This document shows positions 1-5,549 of a DNA stretch of 13,521 bases, one piece after another. The notes under the pieces were generated by a model, which made no database searches, was not told the origin of the DNA, and saw only the letters and a list, made by a program, of their open reading frames with translations. The position numbers and the translations under genes were made by a program. Source of the stretch: Burkholderiales bacterium (GTDB taxonomy: Bacteria > Pseudomonadota > Gammaproteobacteria > Burkholderiales > Burkholderiaceae); contig CANBQJ010000096.1 of the NCBI GenBank assembly GCA_947371645.1, forward strand, positions 1 to 13,521. The letters run 5' to 3'. Numbering within the stretch: the first letter of the stretch is position 1; each line of letters begins with the position of its first letter.

Positions 1-2
1 TG

Positions 3-734
3 GAGGTGCAGGCCGCCAGAACCTGGAACGGCACGCAGGCAGGCACCGGGCTGGGCGAGTTTGCCCGCAGCACCATGCTGTTCAAGTCCTTCCCTCTGGC
101 GATGATCACGCGGCATTGGCGCAGGCTGCTGGACATGCCGCAGGTGAGCGATGGCAGTGCGCCAGTGCTCGCGAATCGGCTGGTCTATGCAGGGGCCCTG
201 ATCTTGGGCACTACCGCGCTAGGCGCCATCTCCACCCAGGCGGTGCAGGTGGTTATGGGCAAAGACCCGATCGACATGTTCGGGCCGCATGCAGCGAAGT
301 TCTGGGCACAGGCCTTTGCCACAGGCGGCGGCCTGGGCTTCTATGGCGACCTGATCATGCGTGACTCCACCACCGACCGTGGCGCATGGGACAGCGTGGG
401 CAAGACCCTGGGCGGCCCCGTCATCAGCGACGCAGCCGACCTGTACTCGCTCACCAAGGGCAACATCGACCAGGCCATGGCCGGCAAGCCCACCCACGCC
501 GGCGCAGAGGCCGCGAACTACGTGCGGTCGCACCTGCCTTACCTTGGCATCTGGTACGCCAAGGCCGCTGTCGACCACGCGGTGATGCACTCGATTCAGG
601 AGAGCCTCAGCCCGGGCTACCTGGAGCGCATGCGCGCCAAGGCTGAGAAGGACTGGGCACAAGACTGGTGGTGGGCGCCTGGGCAGACTGCGCCCGCTCG
701 TGCACCAGATCTTGGCCAAGCCGTTAGACAGTGA
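3..734 (+). CDS. C-terminal part of a large phage virion-type protein (5' end outside window)
   Basis: The reading frame is open to the left edge: the codon before the first in-frame GTG (base 6) is a sense codon, so this is the tail of a longer gene and the GTG is probably internal. About 243 residues are visible. They include a stretch FKSFPLAMITRHW, a hydrophobic segment (residues about 60-85) rich in Ala, Gly and Leu, and a pattern with GKDPIDMFGP, a glycine-rich GGGLGFYGD, HAGAEAANYVRSHLPYLGIWYAKAAVDH and SPGYLERM. I recall this pattern from the C-terminal ends of very large internal or structural proteins of podovirus-like prophages; this is recognition from memory, not a search. The downstream gene starts 7 bp after the stop, as in a phage late operon. 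The exact role (internal virion protein, ejection protein or other) cannot be decided from this fragment. Confidence 0.6.
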   Translation, partial: EVQAARTWNGTQAGTGLGEFARSTMLFKSFPLAMITRHWRRLLDMPQVSDGSAPVLANRLVYAGALILGTTALGAISTQAVQVVMGKDPIDMFGPHAAKFWAQAFATGGGLGFYGDLIMRDSTTDRGAWDSVGKTLGGPVISDAADLYSLTKGNIDQAMAGKPTHAGAEAANYVRSHLPYLGIWYAKAAVDHAVMHSIQESLSPGYLERMRAKAEKDWAQDWWWAPGQTAPARAPDLGQAVRQ

Positions 735-741
735 GGACACC

Positions 742-1077
742 ATGATCGACGATGACGACTTTTTCGAGCCCATCCGCGAGGACCTCTCGCAGATGCCCGT
801 GGAGCACCGCGCCGAGTACATGCACTTGCGCGACCTGGCCGCCCTCAAGGGCATCACCGTGCGCTTTGAGCTTGCGGCCGATGGCGCCCCATGCTTTGCC
901 GAGACCCGCTACGGGCAGACCGGGCGGCACGCCAGCCTGGAGGCGCTCAAGGTGGCTCTGGCGGGGCATGGCCTACCCCTGATCTCGGCCGATGAACTGC
1001 AGCGCCGCATGGGCGGCCTGTTCGGGGCCTTTGCGCAGGCGGTGGACGACTCGACTGCCCCTGACCTGGATCACTGA
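742..1077 (+). CDS. Small acidic hypothetical protein, probably phage-encoded
   Basis: A 111-residue protein that I do not recognise. The ATG at 742 is preferred to a GTG at 700, because 742 lies 7 bp after the stop of the phage gene and has a GAGG ribosome-binding site at 733-736, while 700 would overlap the upstream gene. The N-terminus is strongly acidic (DDDDFFEP in the first ten residues). The middle has alternating segments (KGITVRFELAADGAPCFAETRYG) that look like beta strands of a small alpha/beta fold. The rest is predicted mostly helical and ends DDSTAPDLDH. There is no signal peptide, membrane segment or catalytic motif. Tight spacing suggests co-transcription with the virion-type gene upstream, so it is probably part of the same prophage. 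Its stop lies 3 bp from the stop of the converging PIN-like gene. Confidence 0.6.
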   Translation: MIDDDDFFEPIREDLSQMPVEHRAEYMHLRDLAALKGITVRFELAADGAPCFAETRYGQTGRHASLEALKVALAGHGLPLISADELQRRMGGLFGAFAQAVDDSTAPDLDH

Positions 1078-1080
1078 GCC

Positions 1081-1488
1081 TTACAGGCTGATCTGCTCAA
1101 AGCGAGATTGCAGGCGCCATGGCACGACCAGGGCGGTCTTTGTGACTAGGTTGGCCTGTTCAGTGATCCTGGGCCACCATGAGACCAACTGGGCAGACTT
1201 CTCCCAATAGGCGTGGGTTGACCATTGCTTCTGCAGCACGAAGACAACGAACCCGGCGCGTCGAATCAACTCCTTCTCGGCCGGGCTCTTTTTGAACGCA
1301 TCCCCCGAGATGACGCACCAGCCGCCTTCAGCAGCTAGTTCCGTGAGCCATTCGACGTCTGGTGTCGCTTGGGGGTATCGGTCTCGCAGGGCAACAACCT
1401 CAGTAACTCCTATTCCCTGCTTGTGGGAAAGGCAGTTAAGGGCCCGCGCGATGTTGGGCGGCAGGTTGTTGTCAATGAGGAACTTCAA
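1081..1488 (-). CDS. PIN-like domain protein, putative RNase toxin of a TA pair
   Basis: A 135-residue protein opening with KFLIDNNLPPNIARAL, the typical start of DUF5615/Mut7-C-like PIN-type nucleases (also catalogued as PIN_10-type domains). Acidic residues in the expected order are D6, D44, E46 and D63 (in the strand VISGD); in PIN folds such residues hold the metal ion used to cut RNA. The C-terminal third (VVFVLQKQW, WPRITEQA) is conserved in style but carries no known motif. The start is a TTG at 1488-1486 that overlaps the TGA of the upstream DUF433 gene in a TTGA junction, so translation is probably coupled. No ATG gives a better start. With the DUF433 partner it looks like a type II toxin-antitoxin module, this protein being the toxin. 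Toxic activity is inferred from the family and gene order. Confidence 0.72.
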   Translation of the reverse strand: MKFLIDNNLPPNIARALNCLSHKQGIGVTEVVALRDRYPQATPDVEWLTELAAEGGWCVISGDAFKKSPAEKELIRRAGFVVFVLQKQWSTHAYWEKSAQLVSWWPRITEQANLVTKTALVVPWRLQSRFEQISL

Positions 1489-2195
1489 GCTGCAAGGCGT
1501 TCTTCAAACTTCACGGCCGCGTCGACCATGCGTTTGGGTATCTCGTACATGCGAGCGACCTGAACTGCGTCGCGCCCCTCTGCCAAGTAGGCAGCATATA
1601 CCGCAGCCGTTGGCACGCCGGAATCGTGGAGTACTGGCTTGCCGAACTGGAGATCTGGATCGATCACCACGTCCCGTTTGCCCGTATTGGGAAACCATCG
1701 GCGTGCAAACTCGCCCTCATATTCGATGCCGGCGTACAGCGATGGCTTGATGATGTCTCGGATCACGTATTGCCGGTTGCGAAGGTCGAGAATTTCTGGC
1801 TCGGTTCCTTCGCGCACGACCTCCTGAAAGATCGTCTTGCCATCGGTGCAAAACCGTCGAGTGGAGAGCGGGAAGTCGCCAAGGCCGTACAGTTCCTTGG
1901 CAACGTCAAGACACCGGCGCACGACAAGCATAGACACGCCATGAGTGACGAACTCGCGGACGATGCGGAGCTCAAGCAGATCACGGAAGCCGATCACCTT
2001 TTCACCAGCAACCTGTTGTTCGTACTGCGGCTGCCAGAGCGGATCGGAGTGGCACTCGTGGCGGTCTCCATCGGCGCCCTTTCGACGGTAGTCATAGCCG
2101 AACATCCAGCGATCAAGAGAACGCCGTTCGGCGTGAATCAGCCTCGCAGCCTCAGCCAGCGAGTAGATGCCGATCCCGACTTCCCTTGATTGCAT
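1485..2195 (-). CDS. HTH plus DUF433 protein, putative antitoxin/autorepressor
   Basis: A 236-residue protein in two parts. Residues about 10-45 (IYSLAEAARLIHAERRSLDRW) resemble a MerR-type helix-turn-helix that would bind DNA. Residues about 168-236 (VVIDPDLQFGKPVLHDSGVPTAAVY through VARMYEIPKRMVDAAVKFEE) match the DUF433/COG2442 domain, a small HTH domain common in antitoxins paired with PIN-like DUF5615 proteins. The middle links the two and contains a Leu-rich helix (GFRDLLELRIVREF). The start at 2195 was chosen because the Met there directly precedes the HTH; the open frame continues upstream to 2294 in sequence without domain character. The gene precedes the PIN-like gene with a 4-bp overlap, the usual antitoxin-first order. 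Autoregulation is likely by analogy, and a weak inverted repeat lies upstream. Its base composition is visibly less GC-rich than the flanking chromosome, which suggests recent transfer. Confidence 0.7.
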   Translation of the reverse strand: MQSREVGIGIYSLAEAARLIHAERRSLDRWMFGYDYRRKGADGDRHECHSDPLWQPQYEQQVAGEKVIGFRDLLELRIVREFVTHGVSMLVVRRCLDVAKELYGLGDFPLSTRRFCTDGKTIFQEVVREGTEPEILDLRNRQYVIRDIIKPSLYAGIEYEGEFARRWFPNTGKRDVVIDPDLQFGKPVLHDSGVPTAAVYAAYLAEGRDAVQVARMYEIPKRMVDAAVKFEERLAA

Positions 2196-2370
2196 TGCAC
2201 AAACCCCGTAAACGACAGGAGTCTCGCACGAACTCACGAGTGTGACGTCGGCGTGGGCACCCAAATCGGATGCGGACAAACGTCGAGGTTGCAAGCAGTG
2301 CGTTGGTGGGTGGGTCTATTGGTGGGTCTGGTGGATATTCGCCTCAGAATACCCATGAACAAAGGGTGTC
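2196..2370. other. Non-coding junction between the TA operon and the tRNA
   Basis: This 175-bp stretch holds no convincing gene. It must contain the promoter of the minus-strand TA operon, but I see no clear -35/-10 pair. At 2227-2244 there is an imperfect inverted repeat (arms CAC-ACTC and GAGT-GTG, with two extra bases in one arm) that could be an operator. At 2304-2335 there are short direct repeats of GGTGGGTCT ending in GTCTGGTGGA, which also spans the 3' end of the tRNA gene. The region may be the right-hand junction of an integrated element. Confidence 0.5.
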
Positions 2371-2377
2371 TGGTGGA
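2304..2377. repeat. Short direct repeats of the tRNA 3' end; possible attachment-site remnant
   Basis: The 10-mer GTCTGGTGGA occurs at 2326-2335 and again at 2368-2377. The second copy covers the last seven bases of the tRNA gene (TCCACCA on the minus strand) and the three bases beyond it. Just before the first copy, GGTGGGTCT is present twice in near-tandem (2309-2317 partially overlapping a GGTGGGTGGG run, and 2321-2329). Repeats of a tRNA 3' end beside accessory DNA are expected at integration sites. The copies are short and low in complexity, so chance is possible. Confidence 0.35.
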
Positions 2378-2446
2378 CCGAAGGAGGATCGAACTCCCGA
2401 CCTCTGCATTGCGAACGCAGCGCTCTCCCAGCTGAGCTATCGGCCC
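2371..2446 (-). tRNA. tRNA-Ala (anticodon CGC)
   Basis: The minus strand folds into a complete cloverleaf of 76 nt with an encoded CCA end. The acceptor stem is GGGCCGA with TCGGTCC, including the G3-U70 wobble that identifies alanine tRNAs. The D arm is GCTC-AGCTGGGA-GAGC. The anticodon stem is CTGCG/TGCAG around the loop TTCGCAA, giving anticodon CGC, which reads the codon GCG. The T arm is GGGAG-TTCGATC-CTCCT. The 5' end lies 12 bp after the stop of the dehydrogenase gene on the same strand, so the two could be co-transcribed. The 3' end faces the phage and TA region, the usual orientation when an element has integrated at a tRNA. Confidence 0.95.
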
Positions 2447-2458
2447 TTGTGACCGATG

Positions 2459-3355
2459 TTAGGGCAAGTCCTGCGCATTGCCCAGACGGGGCCGCCCTTG
2501 CAGGGCCACAAACAGGCCGGACTGGTCCAGCTCGCCCAGGCCGTCTGCGGCCGCCTGGGCAAACAGCTCACCGAGCTGGCGCGTGATGGGGGTGTCCAGG
2601 CCCAGCCCTTGTGCCGTGTGCAGGGCGTTGCGCAGGTCCTTGAGCTGGATGGCCAGCGAACCCCGCTTGGCGAAGTCGCCATCGACCATGCGCTGGCCGT
2701 GAACCTCCAGCACCCGGCTTTCGGCAAAGCCGCCGCGCAAGGCCTCACGCACCTTGGCGGGGTTGGCGCCGCCGCGTTCGGCGAGCAACAAGGCCTCGGC
2801 CACGGCACCGATGGTGATGCCCACGATCATCTGGTTGGCCAGTTTGGCCAGTTGCCCGCTGCCGCTGGGGCCCACGTGCACCACGCGGCCAAGGTGGGCC
2901 AGCACGGGTATTACCCGATGCAATTGCGTTTCATCGCCGCCCGCCATGATGGCGAGGGTGCCGGCTTCGGCGCCCACCGTGCCACCTGACACGGGCGCAT
3001 CCAGATGGTGCGCACCGGCTGTTGCCAGCCGCCTGGCGTGGTCTTGTGCCTGCTCGGGCAGGATGGAGCTCATGTCCACCACCACGGCAGCGGCGTTGAG
3101 GCCCTGCACGGCGCTGTCGGCACCCAGGCCAAACAGCACCTCTTCCACGGTACCGCCGTGTTCCAGCATGGTGATCACCACGTCGGCGTCCTGCACGGCC
3201 AGGGCGGGCGTGGCAGCCACCCGCGCGCCGTGGGCCGCCAGGGCCTGGGCCTTGCCCGGCGTGCGGTTCCACACGGTCAAGGGCAGGCCGGCGCCCAGCA
3301 GGCGGCGGGACATCGGGGTGCCCATCAGGCCACAACCCAGCAAACTGATGCGCAT
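2459..3355 (-). CDS. NAD(P)-dependent beta-hydroxyacid dehydrogenase (3-hydroxyisobutyrate dehydrogenase / tartronate semialdehyde reductase family)
   Basis: A 298-residue cytoplasmic oxidoreductase, full length for its family. The N-terminal Rossmann motif is GCGLMG (residues 7-12), followed by VWNRT at residues 28-32; Asn-Arg rather than Asp after the second strand suggests a preference for NADP(H). The substrate loop DAPVSGG is at 119-125, and the catalytic lysine is K171 in GQLAKLANQ. The C-terminal helical half carries the cofactor-contact segment LKDLRNAL. Family members reduce tartronate semialdehyde, oxidise 3-hydroxyisobutyrate, or reduce succinic semialdehyde or glyoxylate; the motifs do not settle which. 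Two ATGs are adjacent (3358 and 3355). The second lies 6 nt after GGAG and is preferred. The gene stands alone, with the tRNA gene just downstream, so context does not reveal a pathway. Confidence 0.85.
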   Translation of the reverse strand: MRISLLGCGLMGTPMSRRLLGAGLPLTVWNRTPGKAQALAAHGARVAATPALAVQDADVVITMLEHGGTVEEVLFGLGADSAVQGLNAAAVVVDMSSILPEQAQDHARRLATAGAHHLDAPVSGGTVGAEAGTLAIMAGGDETQLHRVIPVLAHLGRVVHVGPSGSGQLAKLANQMIVGITIGAVAEALLLAERGGANPAKVREALRGGFAESRVLEVHGQRMVDGDFAKRGSLAIQLKDLRNALHTAQGLGLDTPITRQLGELFAQAAADGLGELDQSGLFVALQGRPRLGNAQDLP

Positions 3356-3556
3356 CATGAACTCCAGGCTTCAGACATGGTTCCGACAGTTTTCCTCGGC
3401 TGAGCGTCAATCTGTCGCATAAAGGCGGCGCACATCCCATGTTTGAAGGAGGTCGCCCCGCTTTATTTTCGGTGAAGATGCGGCAGGAGCTTGTTTGCCA
3501 AGTGGCGACAGGCGTGCGGTCCTGGCCGGCCGAACCCTTTTGCTGATGACCACACC

Positions 3557-4549
3557 ATGCCGGATCGTGACGAGTTCAAGCCACCCACAGCCCTCAACCT
3601 GAGCGAGGCCGTGATGACGGCCCTGGATCAGCTGGGGCTGGGCGTGTTGGTGAAAGAGTTGGCGACGGGTCGCTACGAGCGGGCCAATGACATCGCCTGC
3701 GCCATGCTGGGCCTCAACCACAAGCCAGTGGCCGGTGCCACCGACGCCGAACTGTTCGACCCAGACCTGGCGCTGTCCTGGCGGGCGGCCGACCAGCAGG
3801 CCCAGGCCAGCAGCTTTGGCGTGCGCGCCGAGCACAAGGTGGAGGTGGGCGGGGTGCGGCACGAGTTCGTCACCTGGCGCCAGGTGGTGGGCGAGGGCGC
3901 AGATCGCCGCCTGCTGTCCGTTTGGCAGGACCTGACCGAGCAGCGCAAGCGCGACGCGCAATTGCAGTCCGCCCTGACGCAGCTGGAGCAGCAGCAAAAG
4001 GCCAACGAGGCCTTGCGCCGCGACATGCAGGACAACCAGGTGCGTGACGGCGTCTCCGGCCTTTACCACCGTGCCCACTTCGATGAGCAGTTGCGCCGCG
4101 AGGCGGACTTGTCTGCACGCGAGCAGCGTGAATTCGCGCTGGTGGCGGTGGCCATCGACAACCTCGACGAGATCTTGCGCCTGCATGGCCCGGAGGGCGG
4201 CGAGCGCGTGGTCGAAGCCCTGGGCCGTCTGCTGCGGGCCAACACCCGCGCCATGGACTCCCCGTGCCGCCTGGGTGGCGATCGCTTCGTGGTGCTGCTC
4301 TCGGGCGTGGGCCTGGCCACGGCGCATTCGCGCATGGAGCAGTTGCGCCGCCAGTGCGCGCAGCACATCGTGCCCTTCAACGGGCAACAGATCCCGTTCA
4401 CGGTCTGCATGGGTGTGGCCAGCTTCCCGCATACCGCCGGCGCCATCGATGACCTGATGCGCAGCGCCGATCGGGCCATGGCTTCGGCCCGCGAAAAGGG
4501 TGGCAACCGCATCGTGCTGGCCAGCATCCAGTTTGCGCAAGCGCACTGA
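3557..4549 (+). CDS. PAS-GGDEF protein with degenerate cyclase site
   Basis: A 330-residue soluble signalling protein. Residues about 18-125 form a PAS-like sensor (ALDQLGLGVLVKE through VWQDLTEQRKRD). A Gln/Leu-rich coiled coil (about 122-162) follows, then a GGDEF domain from about 164 (DGVSGLYHR) to the end. GGDEF domains make cyclic di-GMP from two GTP, but here the signature reads GGDRF (residues 240-244), and the usual Asn-Asp of the nucleotide-binding segment is replaced (D201-N-L-D-E-I-L-R). The fold is kept, yet activity is doubtful; such domains often act as GTP or c-di-GMP sensors or as dimerisation units. There is no membrane segment and no EAL domain. The ATG at 3557 is chosen over an upstream TTG (3491), which has AGGAG only 1 nt away. 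A weak ribosome site precedes 3557, so the exact start is uncertain. Confidence 0.8.
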   Translation: MPDRDEFKPPTALNLSEAVMTALDQLGLGVLVKELATGRYERANDIACAMLGLNHKPVAGATDAELFDPDLALSWRAADQQAQASSFGVRAEHKVEVGGVRHEFVTWRQVVGEGADRRLLSVWQDLTEQRKRDAQLQSALTQLEQQQKANEALRRDMQDNQVRDGVSGLYHRAHFDEQLRREADLSAREQREFALVAVAIDNLDEILRLHGPEGGERVVEALGRLLRANTRAMDSPCRLGGDRFVVLLSGVGLATAHSRMEQLRRQCAQHIVPFNGQQIPFTVCMGVASFPHTAGAIDDLMRSADRAMASAREKGGNRIVLASIQFAQAH

Positions 4550-4608
4550 ACCCACACTGAAACCGCGTTGAACCGCCGCCCGGCTGCCACTTCAGGCTCA
4601 CCAAAGAA

Positions 4609-4641
4609 AACGGCCAGACACCTGTGAAGGGTCTGGCCGTT
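4609..4641. terminator. Bidirectional intrinsic terminator between the GGDEF gene and the 6S RNA
   Basis: A perfect 11-bp inverted repeat, AACGGCCAGAC at 4609-4619 and its complement at 4631-4641, with an 11-nt loop. Read on the minus strand the stem is followed by TTTTCTTT, a good U tract to end the 6S RNA transcript. On the plus strand it is followed by the weaker TTGTGTTGT, which could end the GGDEF gene transcript whose stop lies 59 bp upstream. Confidence 0.8.
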
Positions 4642-4649
4642 GTGTTGTA

Positions 4650-4826
4650 AGTGTCCGCCGCAGACTGGTTGCCGCATTCCTGAACCCAGGGGATTCAGGT
4701 GGGCGAGGTCAGCAGTACTTCGGGTTCATCTGACGCGAGACGATCACACCAGCACGGCGATGTTCCAAGCCCTGGCTCTAAGAGCATCGGTTCAAGGAAA
4801 TAAAAACAACCACGAACGCGACGGAC
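4650..4826 (-). ncRNA. ssrS: 6S RNA (global regulator of RNA polymerase)
   Basis: About 177 nt on the minus strand, directly after zapA, the known location of 6S RNA in proteobacteria. The two ends pair as the long closing stem: TGTCCGTCGCG near the 5' end with TGCGGCGGACA near the 3' end, and GTGGTTG with CAACCAG. The 3' part (CCTGAAT, CCTGGGTTCAGG, then CAGTCTGCGGCGG) follows the same layout as the 3' end of the E. coli RNA. The 6S RNA mimics an open promoter and holds sigma-70 RNA polymerase in stationary phase. A TAGAAT -10 box (4838-4833) sits about 7 nt before the predicted 5' end, and the hairpin at 4609-4641 lies just beyond the 3' end. Ends are estimated to within about 5 nt. Confidence 0.82.
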
Positions 4827-4832
4827 AAAATC

Positions 4833-4861
4833 ATTCTAGGCCTACAGGGCCCGTTTGGGGA
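4833..4861 (-). promoter_or_regulatory. Predicted promoter of the 6S RNA gene
   Basis: On the minus strand, TAGAAT at 4838-4833 matches five of six bases of the sigma-70 -10 consensus and lies at the right distance from the predicted 6S 5' end near 4826. The -35 region is poor (TTCCCC with an 18-bp spacer). The placement between the zapA terminator and the RNA supports an independent promoter. Confidence 0.5.
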
Positions 4862-4875
4862 ACACTTTGAGCCGG

Positions 4876-4899
4876 CAAAAGGGCTTCTTTTTTGAAGCC
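4876..4899 (-). terminator. Intrinsic terminator after zapA
   Basis: On the minus strand, GGCTTC and GAAGCC (4899-4894 and 4887-4882) form a 6-bp stem around a loop of six A residues, followed by CTTTTG. It lies 20 bp after the zapA stop and would separate the zapA transcript from the 6S RNA, at least partly. The stem is short, so read-through is likely. Confidence 0.6.
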
Positions 4900-4919
4900 A
4901 CCGTTCCTCTGCGCACCCC

Positions 4920-5255
4920 TCAGATGAGGTGGCCGTCTTGCTCGAGGATGCCGTCCAGCCTGGCGATGAGCCCATCGATGCGTTGCAGGGTGGCGGTGTC
5001 GGCGGTGTCTGGTGTGGCGCCAGTCAACACAGGTGGCGCAGGCACCGCTGCAGCCTTGGGTTCGTGCAGCAGGTAGGCCAGGTTCAAGGCGGCCAGCACG
5101 GCGATGCGTTCACGCGCCTTGAGCTTGCCGCTGTCGCGGATGGCGCACATTTCGCGGTCCAGTTGGGCCACGGCCATGCGCAGGCGTTCTTCACCGCCTT
5201 CGGGGCAACCCAGCCGGTAGCTCTGGCCCATGATGGCCACTTCGATCTGATTCAT
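4920..5255 (-). CDS. zapA: Cell division protein ZapA
   Basis: A 111-residue cytoplasmic protein that binds FtsZ and cross-links its filaments in the division ring. The family pattern is clear: an N-terminal strand unit with IMGQSYRLGCPEGGEERL (residues about 8-25), then the helical part MAVAQLDREMCAIRDSGKLKARERIAVLAALNLAYLL, where the ERIAVLAALNLA block is the most conserved. The C-terminal third is an Ala/Pro/Thr-rich linker followed by a short helix (LQRIDGLIARLDGILEQ), slightly longer than minimal ZapA proteins. It sits 11 bp downstream of a small coiled-coil gene, and both are probably one transcript read toward the 6S RNA gene. This zapB-like, zapA, ssrS order is common in betaproteobacteria. 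Confidence 0.92.
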   Translation of the reverse strand: MNQIEVAIMGQSYRLGCPEGGEERLRMAVAQLDREMCAIRDSGKLKARERIAVLAALNLAYLLHEPKAAAVPAPPVLTGATPDTADTATLQRIDGLIARLDGILEQDGHLI

Positions 5256-5266
5256 GGTGCGGGCTT

Positions 5267-5509
5267 TCAGTGGCCGCCGTCGGCGTCTGCGCGGGCGTCA
5301 GCGCCTGACCCTTCGCCGGTGAGTTGCGGCAGCTTGTCGATCAGGGTGTCGATGCGGGCGCGGGCGGCGGTGAGGCGGGCGCGCAGCGAATCGCGTTCTT
5401 GCGTGACCACGTTCACCTGCTGCTGGAGCAAGGCGTTGGTGCGCGCCAGTTCTTCATGGCGCAGCAGGAGGCGTTCGATGCGATCGGTGAGTTCGTCGAT
5501 GCGGGACAT
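5267..5509 (-). CDS. ZapB-like coiled-coil protein (TIGR02449 type)
   Basis: An 80-residue protein. Residues 1-60 form one continuous coiled coil (DELTDRIERLLLRHEELARTNALLQQQVNVV...), with Leu, Ile or Val at heptad positions. The tail is a disordered Gly/Ala/Asp-rich end. The size, the coiled coil and the position just upstream of zapA match the TIGR02449 family, regarded as related in role to ZapB, which bridges ZapA to the chromosome-organising machinery at the division site. The function is inferred from gene order and shape, because coiled coils carry little sequence signature. The ATG at 5509 is the only reasonable start, and no strong ribosome-binding site is visible before it. A perfect hairpin (5531-5544) would lie at the 5' end of its mRNA if the TACAAT at 5557-5552 is the promoter. 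Confidence 0.75.
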   Translation of the reverse strand: MSRIDELTDRIERLLLRHEELARTNALLQQQVNVVTQERDSLRARLTAARARIDTLIDKLPQLTGEGSGADARADADGGH

Positions 5510-5530
5510 GGGCTCGGCCGGCGGGGTAAT

Positions 5531-5544
5531 GCCCTGAACAGGGC
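5531..5544. repeat. Perfect 14-bp hairpin upstream of the zapB-like gene
   Basis: GCCCTG and CAGGGC (5531-5536 and 5539-5544) are perfect complements around two bases. If minus-strand transcription starts near 5545, this hairpin is the very first structure of the zapB-zapA mRNA, ending 21 bases before the start codon. It could protect the 5' end or bind a dimeric regulator; neither is shown by the sequence. Confidence 0.5.
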
Positions 5545-5549
5545 CTGTC

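Noticed and set aside
1626..2189. Plus-strand open frame of 187 codons inside the DUF433 gene
   Set aside because: No domain is seen, while the minus-strand frame shows HTH and DUF433 patterns and is coupled to the PIN-like gene.
2190..2452. Open frames on the plus strand running across the tRNA
   Set aside because: They only translate the complement of the tRNA gene (giving RRRIELPTSAL-like sequence, a well-known artefact) and low-complexity junction DNA.
3407..4555. Long minus-strand open frame (382 codons) opposite the GGDEF gene
   Set aside because: It is an antisense shadow produced by high-GC codon bias, is rich in His/Gln/Ala/Leu with no domain, and the plus strand encodes a recognisable PAS-GGDEF protein.
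4640..4870. Small plus-strand open frame between the GGDEF gene and zapA
   Set aside because: It lies over the 6S RNA gene and its promoter and has no ribosome-binding site or domain.
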